A DNA stretch of 64,000 bases, from the NCBI GenBank assembly GCA_964415965.1, contig CAYQCK010000001.1, positions 124,001 to 188,000 on the forward strand. The letters are read 5' to 3'. Shown here piece after piece: positions 8,323 through 16,133 of this stretch; the stretch's first letter is position 1; each line of letters starts with the position of its first letter. The notes below the pieces were generated by a model. That model ran no database searches, was not told the DNA's origin, and saw only the letters and a list, made by a program, of their open reading frames with translations. This DNA is from CAIKNB01 sp964415965. Lineage in GTDB: Bacteria; Patescibacteriota; Patescibacteriia; 2-12-FULL-60-25. A program made the position numbers and the translations under genes.

Positions 8323-9018
8323 ATGTTGGCCTATTCGGTGGTCATCCCGGCCTACAACGAGGAACAGACGATCGCCCGGGCGGTGCGCGAGACGCGCCGC
8401 GTTTTCCGGCTGTACCGCAAGCCGTTCGAGATCATCGTGGTGGATGACGGCTCGCGCGACGCCACGCGCGCGGTCGTCGGCGACCTGAAACCGAAAATCC
8501 CGGAACTAGTCCTGGTCCGCCATCGCGCCAACCTCGGCAAAGGCGCGGCGGTCCGTACCGGTAGTCTGGCGGCGCGCGGAGGGCATATCCTGTTTCTGGA
8601 TGCCGATTTGGCGACCCATCCGTCAGAATTCACGAAATTCCGTCCGTATTTGGCCGACCATGACATTCTCATCGGCTCGCGCCGCGTGGCGGGTGCCGAG
8701 ATCGCGGTCCGTCAGCCTATTTACCGGCACTGGTTAGGGCGGCTGTTCAATTTGGCGGTCCGCCGCTATGTCGGCCTGCCGTACCGCGACACGCAATGCG
8801 GCTTCAAAGTCGTCTCGCGCCCGGCCAAGGTTTTGTTCATCCTCCAGCGTTCCGGCGGCTGGGCGTTCGACGTCGAACTGCTGAAGCGCGCCCAGGAACG
8901 CGGCCTGCGCATAAAAGAAATCCCCGTCACCTGGAACCACGGCCGCGAAACGCGGGTGCGGCTCGGCCACGCCTGGCGCATCCTGCAGGACTTGCGACGC
9001 ATCAAAACCGCCCGTTGA
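8323..9018 (+). CDS. Family 2 glycosyltransferase, dolichyl-phosphate glucosyltransferase-like
   Basis: 231 aa with a GT-A fold. The N-terminus SVVIPAYNEEQTI, the VVDDGSRD motif and the metal-binding LFLDADLATH motif identify the family; GSRRVAGA and the QCGFKVVSR segment match the polyprenol-phosphate sugar transferase subgroup (DPG synthase-like). It probably transfers a sugar from a nucleotide donor to a membrane polyprenyl phosphate. No C-terminal membrane helices are present. The ATG lies 7 nt after a TACACT box with no Shine-Dalgarno, so it is probably leaderless; the longer upstream frame overlaps the previous gene and is rejected. Confidence 0.92.
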   Translation: MLAYSVVIPAYNEEQTIARAVRETRRVFRLYRKPFEIIVVDDGSRDATRAVVGDLKPKIPELVLVRHRANLGKGAAVRTGSLAARGGHILFLDADLATHPSEFTKFRPYLADHDILIGSRRVAGAEIAVRQPIYRHWLGRLFNLAVRRYVGLPYRDTQCGFKVVSRPAKVLFILQRSGGWAFDVELLKRAQERGLRIKEIPVTWNHGRETRVRLGHAWRILQDLRRIKTAR

Positions 9019-9034
9019 AGGGCGGCTTTCATTC
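9004..9034 (+). terminator. Terminator overlapping the glycosyltransferase stop codon
   Basis: CCGCCC/GGGCGG stem followed by CTTTCATT. It overlaps the last codons of the glycosyltransferase and of the convergent 77-aa gene. Confidence 0.6.
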
Positions 9035-9262
9035 TTCGAGGCGGCGCAAGAGCTCCGCTTCCTCATCCGTTGCCCGGTCAAAGGCTGCGGCATCGCCTTG
9101 ACTCATAGTCTGCTTTTTGAGGCTGAACAACCGGTTGACCTCGGGCAAGATTTCCTTGATCCGGTCCTGGCTCCCGAAGGGAGGTTCCGGCATCTGGGAC
9201 AGGATTTGCAGGAAGTCCGGTTCCGGATCCTGGACGATGTCGTTGAAGGGATTGGTGTCCAT
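9029..9262 (-). CDS. Small acidic orphan protein
   Basis: 77 aa, acidic, with a Pro-rich N-terminal half and a Glu-rich helical C-terminus ending LLRRLEE. The ATG follows the stop codon of the upstream 149-aa gene by 3 nt, so the two genes are almost certainly co-translated. No domain is recognised. Its 3' end overlaps the terminator of the convergent glycosyltransferase. Confidence 0.7.
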   Translation of the reverse strand: MDTNPFNDIVQDPEPDFLQILSQMPEPPFGSQDRIKEILPEVNRLFSLKKQTMSQGDAAAFDRATDEEAELLRRLEE

Positions 9263-9265
9263 ATT

Positions 9266-9715
9266 TCAGAAGCGGCGCTGCTTGCGCACTTCTACGTCGC
9301 GTTTGTCGTTTTTCTCCATGGTCTGTCTGCGCCGTGCTTCGCGGGACAGGTTATTGATGTCTTCCGGGTCGGCGTAAAGGAGAGGTCGCCTCCCGAATGC
9401 CGTGTCAGGCGACGTGAGATAGTCGTCCCAGGTGGGCGGCTGTTTGGGGTCTTCGGACGGGAGGCCTTTTGCGTGCCTCGGGTCTTCGGGTTTTTTGGCG
9501 GATTTCGGCGCTTCAGAAGCCGCCAACGGCGTCTCGGGACCCTGGCCTGTCAGTTGGAGTGAGGTACAGCCTTCGGATGTCAGCAGCAGCATGGCGGCCG
9601 CCAGCCAGCGGGCAGTCCGTCCCCGGAATCTTCCGAGCAGCTCGATTTCGCGTTGCCGCGCCAGCTCGAGGCTAGCCGGCCGTTCGCTGAACGGACTTGG
9701 TCCTTCGAAGTGCAT
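9266..9715 (-). CDS. Probable membrane-anchored or exported orphan protein
   Basis: 149 aa (151 if the first ATG at 9721 is used). About 30 mostly hydrophilic residues precede a hydrophobic stretch (WLAAAMLLLT) ending at SEGC, a poor lipobox. The rest is charged, Pro/Lys/Asp-rich and probably disordered. The second ATG is preferred because a TAACTT box lies 6 nt before it, matching the leaderless pattern of neighbouring genes. Immediately followed by the 77-aa gene. Confidence 0.7.
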   Translation of the reverse strand: MHFEGPSPFSERPASLELARQREIELLGRFRGRTARWLAAAMLLLTSEGCTSLQLTGQGPETPLAASEAPKSAKKPEDPRHAKGLPSEDPKQPPTWDDYLTSPDTAFGRRPLLYADPEDINNLSREARRRQTMEKNDKRDVEVRKQRRF

Positions 9716-9753
9716 GGCCATAAGTTAGCATTTTCGGGGCGACCGCGGAATTT

Positions 9754-10578
9754 TCACGCCGCCGGGACGAAGCTTTTCAGATGGCTGAAGGGAATCATGA
9801 TCTCGTGTTCCCCTTCGGCGTAGGATGCGACCTGGTATGGCGGGAACAAGATATGCAGGCCGTCGTCGGCCAGCCAGAAGAGCTGGAAGTTCTCGGCCTG
9901 CGGGGCCGTGCCGTTTTTGTTCCAGGCCGCGTCGCCGATGCCGAGTTTCGCGATTTCGGCGAGCGTCGAACTTGAGAGTTCGGCCAGGTAATCGCTGCCG
10001 GGTGCGAACAGATCCTCGAGCTCGAGGAATTTCCCGTCCGCCAGGTCGAAGACATATGTCCGGTAGATGGCGGCCGGATGCGCTCCGCCTGAATATTCGC
10101 TGCCCGTCATGATGACGCTCAGGTAACGGCCGGAGGCCACGGTCTTGAAATCCATCTCGTAGAAGCTCTGGAAGTCCTTCAGGTAGGCCTGCCGGTCGAC
10201 GTCTTCGAAGTAATCCTTGAACGCCTTCACGCTGGTTGTCGCGTCGGCGCGCATCCGGTCGTTGAACGTTTTTTGCGCGGCATCATCCGCCAAGCCGGCC
10301 AGCACCGGGAACTTCGCCGTGATTTCGTAGAGTCCGGTCTTCTCCTTCAGCTCTTCGGTCCCGATGGTGGGTTGCGGCTGAACGGTCTGGGCCGTCGAGG
10401 TGCCATAGACCATGCCCGGGACTTCCGGGGTCGAGGTCGGCGAGATGCCGGTTGCCGCCTCGCGAACGGTGCGGCCGTCGTCCGTCCCGGATGGGGGAGT
10501 GGCGGACGGCCCGGACGGGGCGCAGCCGACTCCGCACAGCAGGGCGGCCATTAAGAGCGTCATCAGATATGTCTTCAT
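9754..10578 (-). CDS. Lipoprotein with a DUF3298/RsiV-like domain
   Basis: 274 aa. A lipoprotein signal peptide (residues 1-18, lipobox region LLCGVGC) is followed by a Pro/Ser/Thr-rich linker to about residue 75. The C-terminal domain contains YRTYVFDLADGKFLELEDLF and FPPYQVASYAEGEHEIMIPF, the pattern of DUF3298 (often preceded by DUF4163), found in RsiV and PdaC-type envelope proteins. Probable location is the outer face of the membrane. A TAGAAT box lies 7 nt before the ATG, so the transcript is likely leaderless. Confidence 0.88.
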   Translation of the reverse strand: MKTYLMTLLMAALLCGVGCAPSGPSATPPSGTDDGRTVREAATGISPTSTPEVPGMVYGTSTAQTVQPQPTIGTEELKEKTGLYEITAKFPVLAGLADDAAQKTFNDRMRADATTSVKAFKDYFEDVDRQAYLKDFQSFYEMDFKTVASGRYLSVIMTGSEYSGGAHPAAIYRTYVFDLADGKFLELEDLFAPGSDYLAELSSSTLAEIAKLGIGDAAWNKNGTAPQAENFQLFWLADDGLHILFPPYQVASYAEGEHEIMIPFSHLKSFVPAA

Positions 10579-10606
10579 GCCCTTGATTCTACCTTACGTC
10601 GACCGG

Positions 10607-10633
10607 AAAGGCGACCTCGCGGTCGCCTTTCGT
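10607..10633. terminator. Hairpin between the solute-binding protein and DUF3298 genes
   Basis: AAAGGCGACC/GGTCGCCTTT is a perfect 10-bp stem, but the following T-run is only three bases. Confidence 0.5.
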
Positions 10634-10643
10634 CGGATGTCTT

Positions 10644-12581
10644 TCATTTCCATTGCAAGCTCGTCTTGGCGTACCACTTCGGCAGGTCGTCGAAGCGGTT
10701 CGATGGTTCGGCTATCGGATAGCCTTCGCTCGTGCCCTTGATCCGGTTCGAGACGAGGTAATGCTGCACCGGCCTGACCAGGAAGAGCGCGGGGTTGGCA
10801 TTGGCCAGGGCCGCGGTCAGCTTTTGGCGCGACGCCTCCAGGGCCGCGGTCGAAGTCGCGTTCCGCGTCAGCTCCAGGGCGTCGTCGACCGCGCGGTCAG
10901 ACAGACCCGAGATGTTGAGGCCACGGATGGCCGCGTTGCCGCTCCACCAGAAGGGGAATAGGTCCTGTTCGTTGCCGAGGAACAGGTTGAGCAGCACGAT
11001 TTGCGTCTGGCGTTCGCGTGTGGCCTGGCGCAGGAGCTCTTCCATGGGCACGGCTTCGATCTCGACCTTGGCGCCGATGAGCGACCATTGCCTCTTCAGG
11101 ACTTCGGCGGCCGCCTGCAGGTCCGGGTCTTCGGGGATGAGGATTTTGAGGGTGAGTTCGGTCGAGCTGGCGGTAGCGACGGCGGCCGTGGTCGTGGCGG
11201 CCGTGGTCGTAGCCGAGGTCGTTTTGGTCGCGGTTTGGGTCTGGCTCCGCGATGTTTTTGCCGTGGCCGGAGGGACGACGGCCTTTTTCGGCGGTTCCCA
11301 GATGCGGACGTTGCCGGCGGCCGGCATCACCCAGCCGGTTTTCGTCAGCATCGAGCGGGCCAGCTCGACATCCGGTTTGGTCGAACTGGCGTCCCATGAG
11401 CCGAACGGGAACGGTCCCGAGACGGCCACCGCCGAACCGCGGAAGGCCTCGATTATCTCGCGGCGGTCCACGGCCAGCGCCAAGGCCTGGCGCAGGTCCT
11501 TGTTGGCCAATGTCTTGTCTTTGAGGTTGAAGAAAGCGACCGTCTCCTGCGGCAGGTCGAGCCGGACGCTGTGGGCGCGCGTCGTGGCGCCGCTCCGCTC
11601 CAGGTCGCTCATGTTGATGAAAGCCACGGCATCCACCAGATTGCCTTTGAACGCCTCAAGCGCCTGTTCGCGGTCAGGATAAAACTGGAAGACCAGGCTC
11701 TTGATGTTGGGCTTCTGTCCGTAAAAACGCGGATTGCGTTCCAGCGCGAAGGAATGGATGCTGCCGAGGCTGTCGCGGGTGAAAGCCTTGACCTGGTACG
11801 GACCGCTGCCGACCGGTTTCAGGTTCAGGTCGGACAGGCGGGCGCTGGTCGCGGGCAGGTCCTGCCAGAGATGCGAAGGCAGCAGGCCGACCGACAGCTT
11901 GCCTAAAAAGTTCGCGTCCGGTTTGTCCAAATCGAACACCACGGTCGTGTCGTCCTGTTTCGAGACCTTCACGCCCTTGAACAGGCCGGCTAGCGGACTC
12001 TTGCGTGCCGGATCGAGGATGGACTCGTAGGTGAAGACCGCATCGTCGGCCGTGACCGGCTGCTCGTCGTGGAAAAGTGCGTCCGGGCGGATTTTGACCG
12101 TCAGGGTCTTGCCGTCGTTGGACCAGTCGAATTTCTCGGCCAGGTCTGGAATGGCATTGAGGCCGTCGAGCCGGAAAAGTCCGGAATAGATCAGCTTCAC
12201 CAGATCGCGGTCGGGGTCGTTGGCCAGGGCATCGAGAGGATTGATGAATTTCGGTTGGCCGAGCAAAGCCTCTGTCAGGGTCCCGCCCACCGCAGGCAGG
12301 CGCGCGGTATGGGTATAGAGGTAAGCTCCGCCGGCCGTGGCAAGCGATGACAGGAGGACCAGGCCGGCCACCAGGAGGACGCGTCGTTCCGAACGGGAAA
12401 GGAGTTGGAGGGAGTAGCGCAGTTGGCTGGCTCCCGGAATCCGCCGGGGTGACGTCACGGCCACGACCATGGCGTGATCCGGCCCGAGCTCCGGTCCCTT
12501 CTCTTCGTTTTTCGGCCTTGTACGCAAAATCAGCCGGCTGACGCCTTGCTTTATGCGGTTTAAGATGGATATTCGGGCCAT
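10644..12581 (-). CDS. Membrane-anchored family 5 extracellular solute-binding protein
   Basis: 645 aa, the SBP_bac_5 (OppA/DppA) fold that binds peptides or similar ligands for ABC import. About 70 basic residues precede one membrane helix (about residues 69-91, LLVAGLVLLSSLATAGGAYL), so it is anchored rather than secreted. The substrate-binding lobe begins at GGTLTEALLG; FINPLDALA, VTADDAVFTYESI and PVGSGPYQVKAF are family segments. A Thr/Ala/Ser-rich linker of about 35 residues interrupts the C-terminal lobe near residue 445-478. No permease or ATPase gene is nearby. A GTG nine bases upstream is an alternative start. Confidence 0.92.
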   Translation of the reverse strand: MARISILNRIKQGVSRLILRTRPKNEEKGPELGPDHAMVVAVTSPRRIPGASQLRYSLQLLSRSERRVLLVAGLVLLSSLATAGGAYLYTHTARLPAVGGTLTEALLGQPKFINPLDALANDPDRDLVKLIYSGLFRLDGLNAIPDLAEKFDWSNDGKTLTVKIRPDALFHDEQPVTADDAVFTYESILDPARKSPLAGLFKGVKVSKQDDTTVVFDLDKPDANFLGKLSVGLLPSHLWQDLPATSARLSDLNLKPVGSGPYQVKAFTRDSLGSIHSFALERNPRFYGQKPNIKSLVFQFYPDREQALEAFKGNLVDAVAFINMSDLERSGATTRAHSVRLDLPQETVAFFNLKDKTLANKDLRQALALAVDRREIIEAFRGSAVAVSGPFPFGSWDASSTKPDVELARSMLTKTGWVMPAAGNVRIWEPPKKAVVPPATAKTSRSQTQTATKTTSATTTAATTTAAVATASSTELTLKILIPEDPDLQAAAEVLKRQWSLIGAKVEIEAVPMEELLRQATRERQTQIVLLNLFLGNEQDLFPFWWSGNAAIRGLNISGLSDRAVDDALELTRNATSTAALEASRQKLTAALANANPALFLVRPVQHYLVSNRIKGTSEGYPIAEPSNRFDDLPKWYAKTSLQWK

Positions 12582-12645
12582 GGGAAGCACGCCAAGCGTT
12601 CGGGATGCGGGAGAGTCCGGCCGAAAAACGGCGCCTGTCCCGAAC

Positions 12646-12867
12646 CTACGCCAGCATGACGTTCAGGATGGCGGTGGCGAAAAACAGGACCGACAGGCCG
12701 ATGGTCGCGTAAAACAGGCTCTTTTCGATGCCGCGCTTGGTCCGGAAAACGTCGCTCGCGCCGCCGAAAGCCGCGCCCAAGCCGGAGCCGCGCTGCTGCA
12801 GCAGGATGGCCGTGACGAGCAGGGCGGAGACGAGGATCTGGATGATGGGCAGGAGGATGGTTCGCAT
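12646..12867 (-). CDS. secG: Preprotein translocase subunit SecG
   Basis: 73 aa with two membrane helices (about 4-24 and 52-72) joined by a Gly-rich loop. LLQQRGSGLGAAFGG is the SecG signature, followed by FRTKRGIEK. It assists SecYE/SecA in export at the cytoplasmic membrane. The start was taken at the ATG giving a helix-first protein; a longer frame adds only basic residues overlapping the divergent gene. It lies upstream of, and in the same direction as, the solute-binding protein gene. Confidence 0.95.
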   Translation of the reverse strand: MRTILLPIIQILVSALLVTAILLQQRGSGLGAAFGGASDVFRTKRGIEKSLFYATIGLSVLFFATAILNVMLA

Positions 12868-12982
12868 AAACTGATGTGTGGTGAGGGTAGCCCGGCGAGG
12901 CCTTATCGTCAAGCCGCGACAGCGCTTTCGGCCGCCCTTCTCCCTATACCAGGCCTGGCTCCAAGCGTGATACACTTGGCCC

Positions 12983-13744
12983 ATGTCTGACATCAAACCT
13001 TGGTATAAACGCCCGTTACCGCTGGCCGCCGCGCTCTTGGGCGGCTTGGTCGCCCTCCTGGTCCTCTTCCTGATAGGGGAGACCGTGTACTTCATCTTCA
13101 TGTTCAAGACCGGCAAGCGGCAGCCCGCCGAACCTTATCAGTCGACGGCCCTGCGGGCTAACATCGCGGCCGTCTTCAGCAAAACCGACGCCAAGCCGGA
13201 GGAGCTGCGGCGGCTTGAAGGCGTCGGGAATCCCGCTTTGGGCAACCCGGCGGCCAAGGTCAGGATCGTCGAGTTCGCGGATTTCGACTGTCCATATTCC
13301 AAGCAGATGGCGCCCATCCTCCGCGAGTATCTCCGCGACCACGCTTCCGAAGTCTATCTCGTCATCCGCGATTTTCCGGCCACCGAAATCCATCCGACCT
13401 CCGAGGACGCGGCCGTCGCCGCGCGTTGCGTGTTGGCCCAGGGGCAAGACCTGTATTGGCGCTATCACGACTGGCTGTACGAGAACCAGGGCAGCCGGAC
13501 GCCGCAAGAGCTCACGGCCGGCGCCGGCGCCGCCGGGGCGGACATCAATGCTTTCGGCGACTGCCTGAAGAAGCGTTCCGGCTGGCAGGACATCCAGCTC
13601 GGCTTGACCGACGCGGTGGCGTTCGGCGTCGTGGGTACGCCGACCTTCTTCTTCAATGGCGCCATGATGCCCGAGGCGATGGAAAAGGACTTTTTCGAAA
13701 TCATGGTGGATGAAGCCCGCAAAAAAGCCGAGTCCGCCAAGTGA
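12983..13744 (+). CDS. Membrane-anchored DsbA/thioredoxin-fold protein with a CPYS active site
   Basis: 253 aa. One N-terminal membrane helix (about 12-41) anchors a Thioredoxin_4/DsbA-like domain. The strand VRIVEFADFDCPYSK carries the active site, but the usual CxxC is C103-P-Y-S106, so the resolving cysteine is missing; the cis-Pro loop GTPTFFFNG (P220) is intact, and two other cysteines (149, 194) could form a structural or alternative disulfide. The gene overlaps the Cys-rich pilin-like gene by 4 nt (GTGA), so the two are translationally coupled. A TACACT box lies 6 nt before the ATG. Confidence 0.9.
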   Translation: MSDIKPWYKRPLPLAAALLGGLVALLVLFLIGETVYFIFMFKTGKRQPAEPYQSTALRANIAAVFSKTDAKPEELRRLEGVGNPALGNPAAKVRIVEFADFDCPYSKQMAPILREYLRDHASEVYLVIRDFPATEIHPTSEDAAVAARCVLAQGQDLYWRYHDWLYENQGSRTPQELTAGAGAAGADINAFGDCLKKRSGWQDIQLGLTDAVAFGVVGTPTFFFNGAMMPEAMEKDFFEIMVDEARKKAESAK

Positions 13745-15948
13745 GGCCTGCTCAGGATATGCGCGACCACCCGATCATCAGCCATAGCCGTCGTTTGTTG
13801 GGCGGTTGGCTGTTGGCGCAGGTCGTGGCCGGCCTGGTTTTACCGATGGCCGCCGGGGCCGCACCTTTGGATTGTTTTAAGCCGACGGGCTCTTCGTCCA
13901 ATGTTGCCGCTTCTGCCGCGACCCAGAGCCTGTATCTCCAGAAGCATCCCATCGAATGCGCCCAGGCCTGTTATCTTGCGGTGACCCCGACTGCCGGGGC
14001 AGCCGCACTGGCTACCGTTTGCGCCCAGTGCCAGGGCATCGTCATGCTGCTGAACGGCATGACCCTCGATCCGTTCGCGAAACCCACGGCGGTCGGGCTC
14101 CAGGGGTATCTGCTGTATGCCTGCGGGACCGGCGCCAAGGAATTGGCTGCCCAGGAACTCAAGGAAGCGACCTGCGACAAGGGGCCGCAGAACTGCTGCA
14201 TCAGCGTCGAGAAGCCGGGGGAGGATGGCAAGGGCAAAATCGAAAAAGAGGAATGCCGCGGACGCAAGCCGACGTATTACGGCGACTGCTACTGCATCGT
14301 CGGCCGCGCCGTGATGCCCCCGGACGAGAACAAGCGGGGCCGCTATACCTTCAACTCATGCGAAGTCGATTGCACCAAGAAGAACGGCCGGGTGGATGTG
14401 ACCCAGGGCATCGGCCGGTATCAAGCCGAGACTGAGGGCGTCGAGACGGAAATCAACATCAATCCGCTCTGCTATAAGCCCGAGGACTGCAGCCTGGACG
14501 GCGGCGAATTCGCCGGCATGGACAGCGCCTGCCCCGCGGGCCAGGGCAAATGCATCGTCCCCGAGCCGACCATCAAGCTGAATTCGCCGGTCCTGGGGCA
14601 GGCCACGGTCACCGGCATCCGCGGCTTCGTCACGCTCATGTTCAGGTTCGCCATCCTGGCCGCCATCGTGGCTTGCGCCGTGATGTTCGTCTACGGCGGC
14701 TTCAAGTACATCCTGGGTTCCTCGTTCTTCCAGATAAGCACGGCCAAACAGACCATGACGAACGCCTTGGTCGGTCTGATCCTGACCCTGACGGCCGTAG
14801 CCCTGCTCAACACGGTCAACCCGGCCACGGCGCGTTATGACAAGCTGGTGCTCTATATGGTCAACCGGGTCCAGTTCGCGACTTTCAATTGGTGCACGGA
14901 CTACAAACCCGCCCGGCAAGGCCAACCGCTGAAGTTCTCGGATTCCGGCGACCCGCCGGGCCAGTTCCTGTACGAGGAAAGCAAGTTCGACAAGAATGCC
15001 GACGAGACGCTGTGCGGCAAGGAATATTACATCGACGGCGTGGTCGGCCAGCGCTGCAACGGGCAGAAATGCGAGGAGAAGGGCAAGGCCTGCTTCCCCT
15101 GCACGAGCGGCGGCGCGAAAGAATGTGGCGACAGGACCAAGGGCTTCGCCTGCGTCAAAGGCGTCATCACCGGCAACCTCAGGTACAGCGAGGGCCGCTA
15201 TCCGACCGCCATGTATGTCATGCCGGTCTGCAATTTCGTCGAGAGCATGCCGGACCAGCACCACGGCTACAAGAAAGTCGAGGCCAACCTGCCCGAGACC
15301 TACAAGATCCAGCTGGCCGGCGCGACCATGGGGAAGGCCGGAGCCATCGTCTATGCTTACGCCGGGGGCCAGCCCGATTTCGACGAGATGAAGGCGAAGT
15401 GCCAGAACAACGGCGGACTGCGGGGAGCAGTGCTGGGTGTCATCTACAAGGACACGCAGAAAGCGCCGGGCATCATCGCCGGTGCCATCGCCGGCGGGAC
15501 CACGGGAGCGTTGGGCGGCGCGGCGGCCGGGCCGGTCGGCATCCTGGCTGGCGGCGGCGGCGGTGCCATCGTCGGCGGCGCGCTCGGCAGCGTCACTTTC
15601 GATGATGCCTTGATCGTCAGCAAGGCCGATTGCGGCAACAAGGGGACGACGCTGTTCAAGGGATATAACGACGGCGGCGTCTCGGATAAGACCGACGTCA
15701 AGGAGGCCTTCTACTGCGGCTCAGTCATCTGGCCGGGGCAGTCGATGAGCCCGAGGTTGACGGACCTGGTCAAGCAGTCGAGCATGTGGACCGCGGACGA
15801 ACTGTCCAAGGCTTTCTCGGGAGACGCCCCGATAGTCTGCGATTTCATCCTGACCGACAAGAACGCCCCGAGCGATCCCGGGACGAAGCTGATGCAGAAA
15901 TGCGATTCCGGTTACTGCGTGGCCACCGACCCCAAATGCAATGACTAG
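13741..15948 (+). CDS. Cys-rich membrane protein with a TrbC/VirB2 pilin-like core
   Basis: 735 aa from the overlapping GTG (729 from an ATG at 13759). An Arg-Arg-containing signal peptide ends near residue 40 (PMAAGA). Residues 45-275 hold 18 cysteines. Two membrane helices at about 296-320 and 341-360 are joined by a short polar loop and end NTVNP, the TrbC/VirB2 pilin-like pattern common in Patescibacteria. The C-terminal 370 residues hold another 16 cysteines and a Gly/Ala-rich hydrophobic stretch near 577-620. The total of 35 cysteines suggests a disulfide-stabilised surface protein; the upstream DsbA-like protein is the obvious candidate helper. Confidence 0.85.
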   Translation: MRPAQDMRDHPIISHSRRLLGGWLLAQVVAGLVLPMAAGAAPLDCFKPTGSSSNVAASAATQSLYLQKHPIECAQACYLAVTPTAGAAALATVCAQCQGIVMLLNGMTLDPFAKPTAVGLQGYLLYACGTGAKELAAQELKEATCDKGPQNCCISVEKPGEDGKGKIEKEECRGRKPTYYGDCYCIVGRAVMPPDENKRGRYTFNSCEVDCTKKNGRVDVTQGIGRYQAETEGVETEININPLCYKPEDCSLDGGEFAGMDSACPAGQGKCIVPEPTIKLNSPVLGQATVTGIRGFVTLMFRFAILAAIVACAVMFVYGGFKYILGSSFFQISTAKQTMTNALVGLILTLTAVALLNTVNPATARYDKLVLYMVNRVQFATFNWCTDYKPARQGQPLKFSDSGDPPGQFLYEESKFDKNADETLCGKEYYIDGVVGQRCNGQKCEEKGKACFPCTSGGAKECGDRTKGFACVKGVITGNLRYSEGRYPTAMYVMPVCNFVESMPDQHHGYKKVEANLPETYKIQLAGATMGKAGAIVYAYAGGQPDFDEMKAKCQNNGGLRGAVLGVIYKDTQKAPGIIAGAIAGGTTGALGGAAAGPVGILAGGGGGAIVGGALGSVTFDDALIVSKADCGNKGTTLFKGYNDGGVSDKTDVKEAFYCGSVIWPGQSMSPRLTDLVKQSSMWTADELSKAFSGDAPIVCDFILTDKNAPSDPGTKLMQKCDSGYCVATDPKCND

Positions 15949-15993
15949 CCGTCCCCTCGGGGACGGGTCCGTCACGGAAGGGTGCCGGAGACA

Positions 15994-16018
15994 AAGCCGC
16001 CCGGCGGCTTATTTTCGT
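15994..16018 (+). terminator. Terminator of the dsbA-like/pilin-like operon
   Basis: AAGCCG/CGGCTT stem followed by ATTTTCG. A second GC hairpin without T-run (CCGTCCCC/GGGGACGG) lies just upstream at 15951. Confidence 0.65.
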
Positions 16019-16133
16019 GCCGACCGGATAAACCTTCTTCTTTACGTTTCTGTCCGGGACTGACTCTTGCCATGCCCAAAGATATGTGATAGTCTCGCGC
16101 CAATCGTATCTACGAGATATCCCATCGAACCAC

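Noticed and set aside
7494..8324. A 276-codon minus-strand open frame running across tRNA-Leu and the 194-aa orphan
   Set aside because: It overlaps the tRNA and a plus-strand gene that has its own promoter and strong Shine-Dalgarno.
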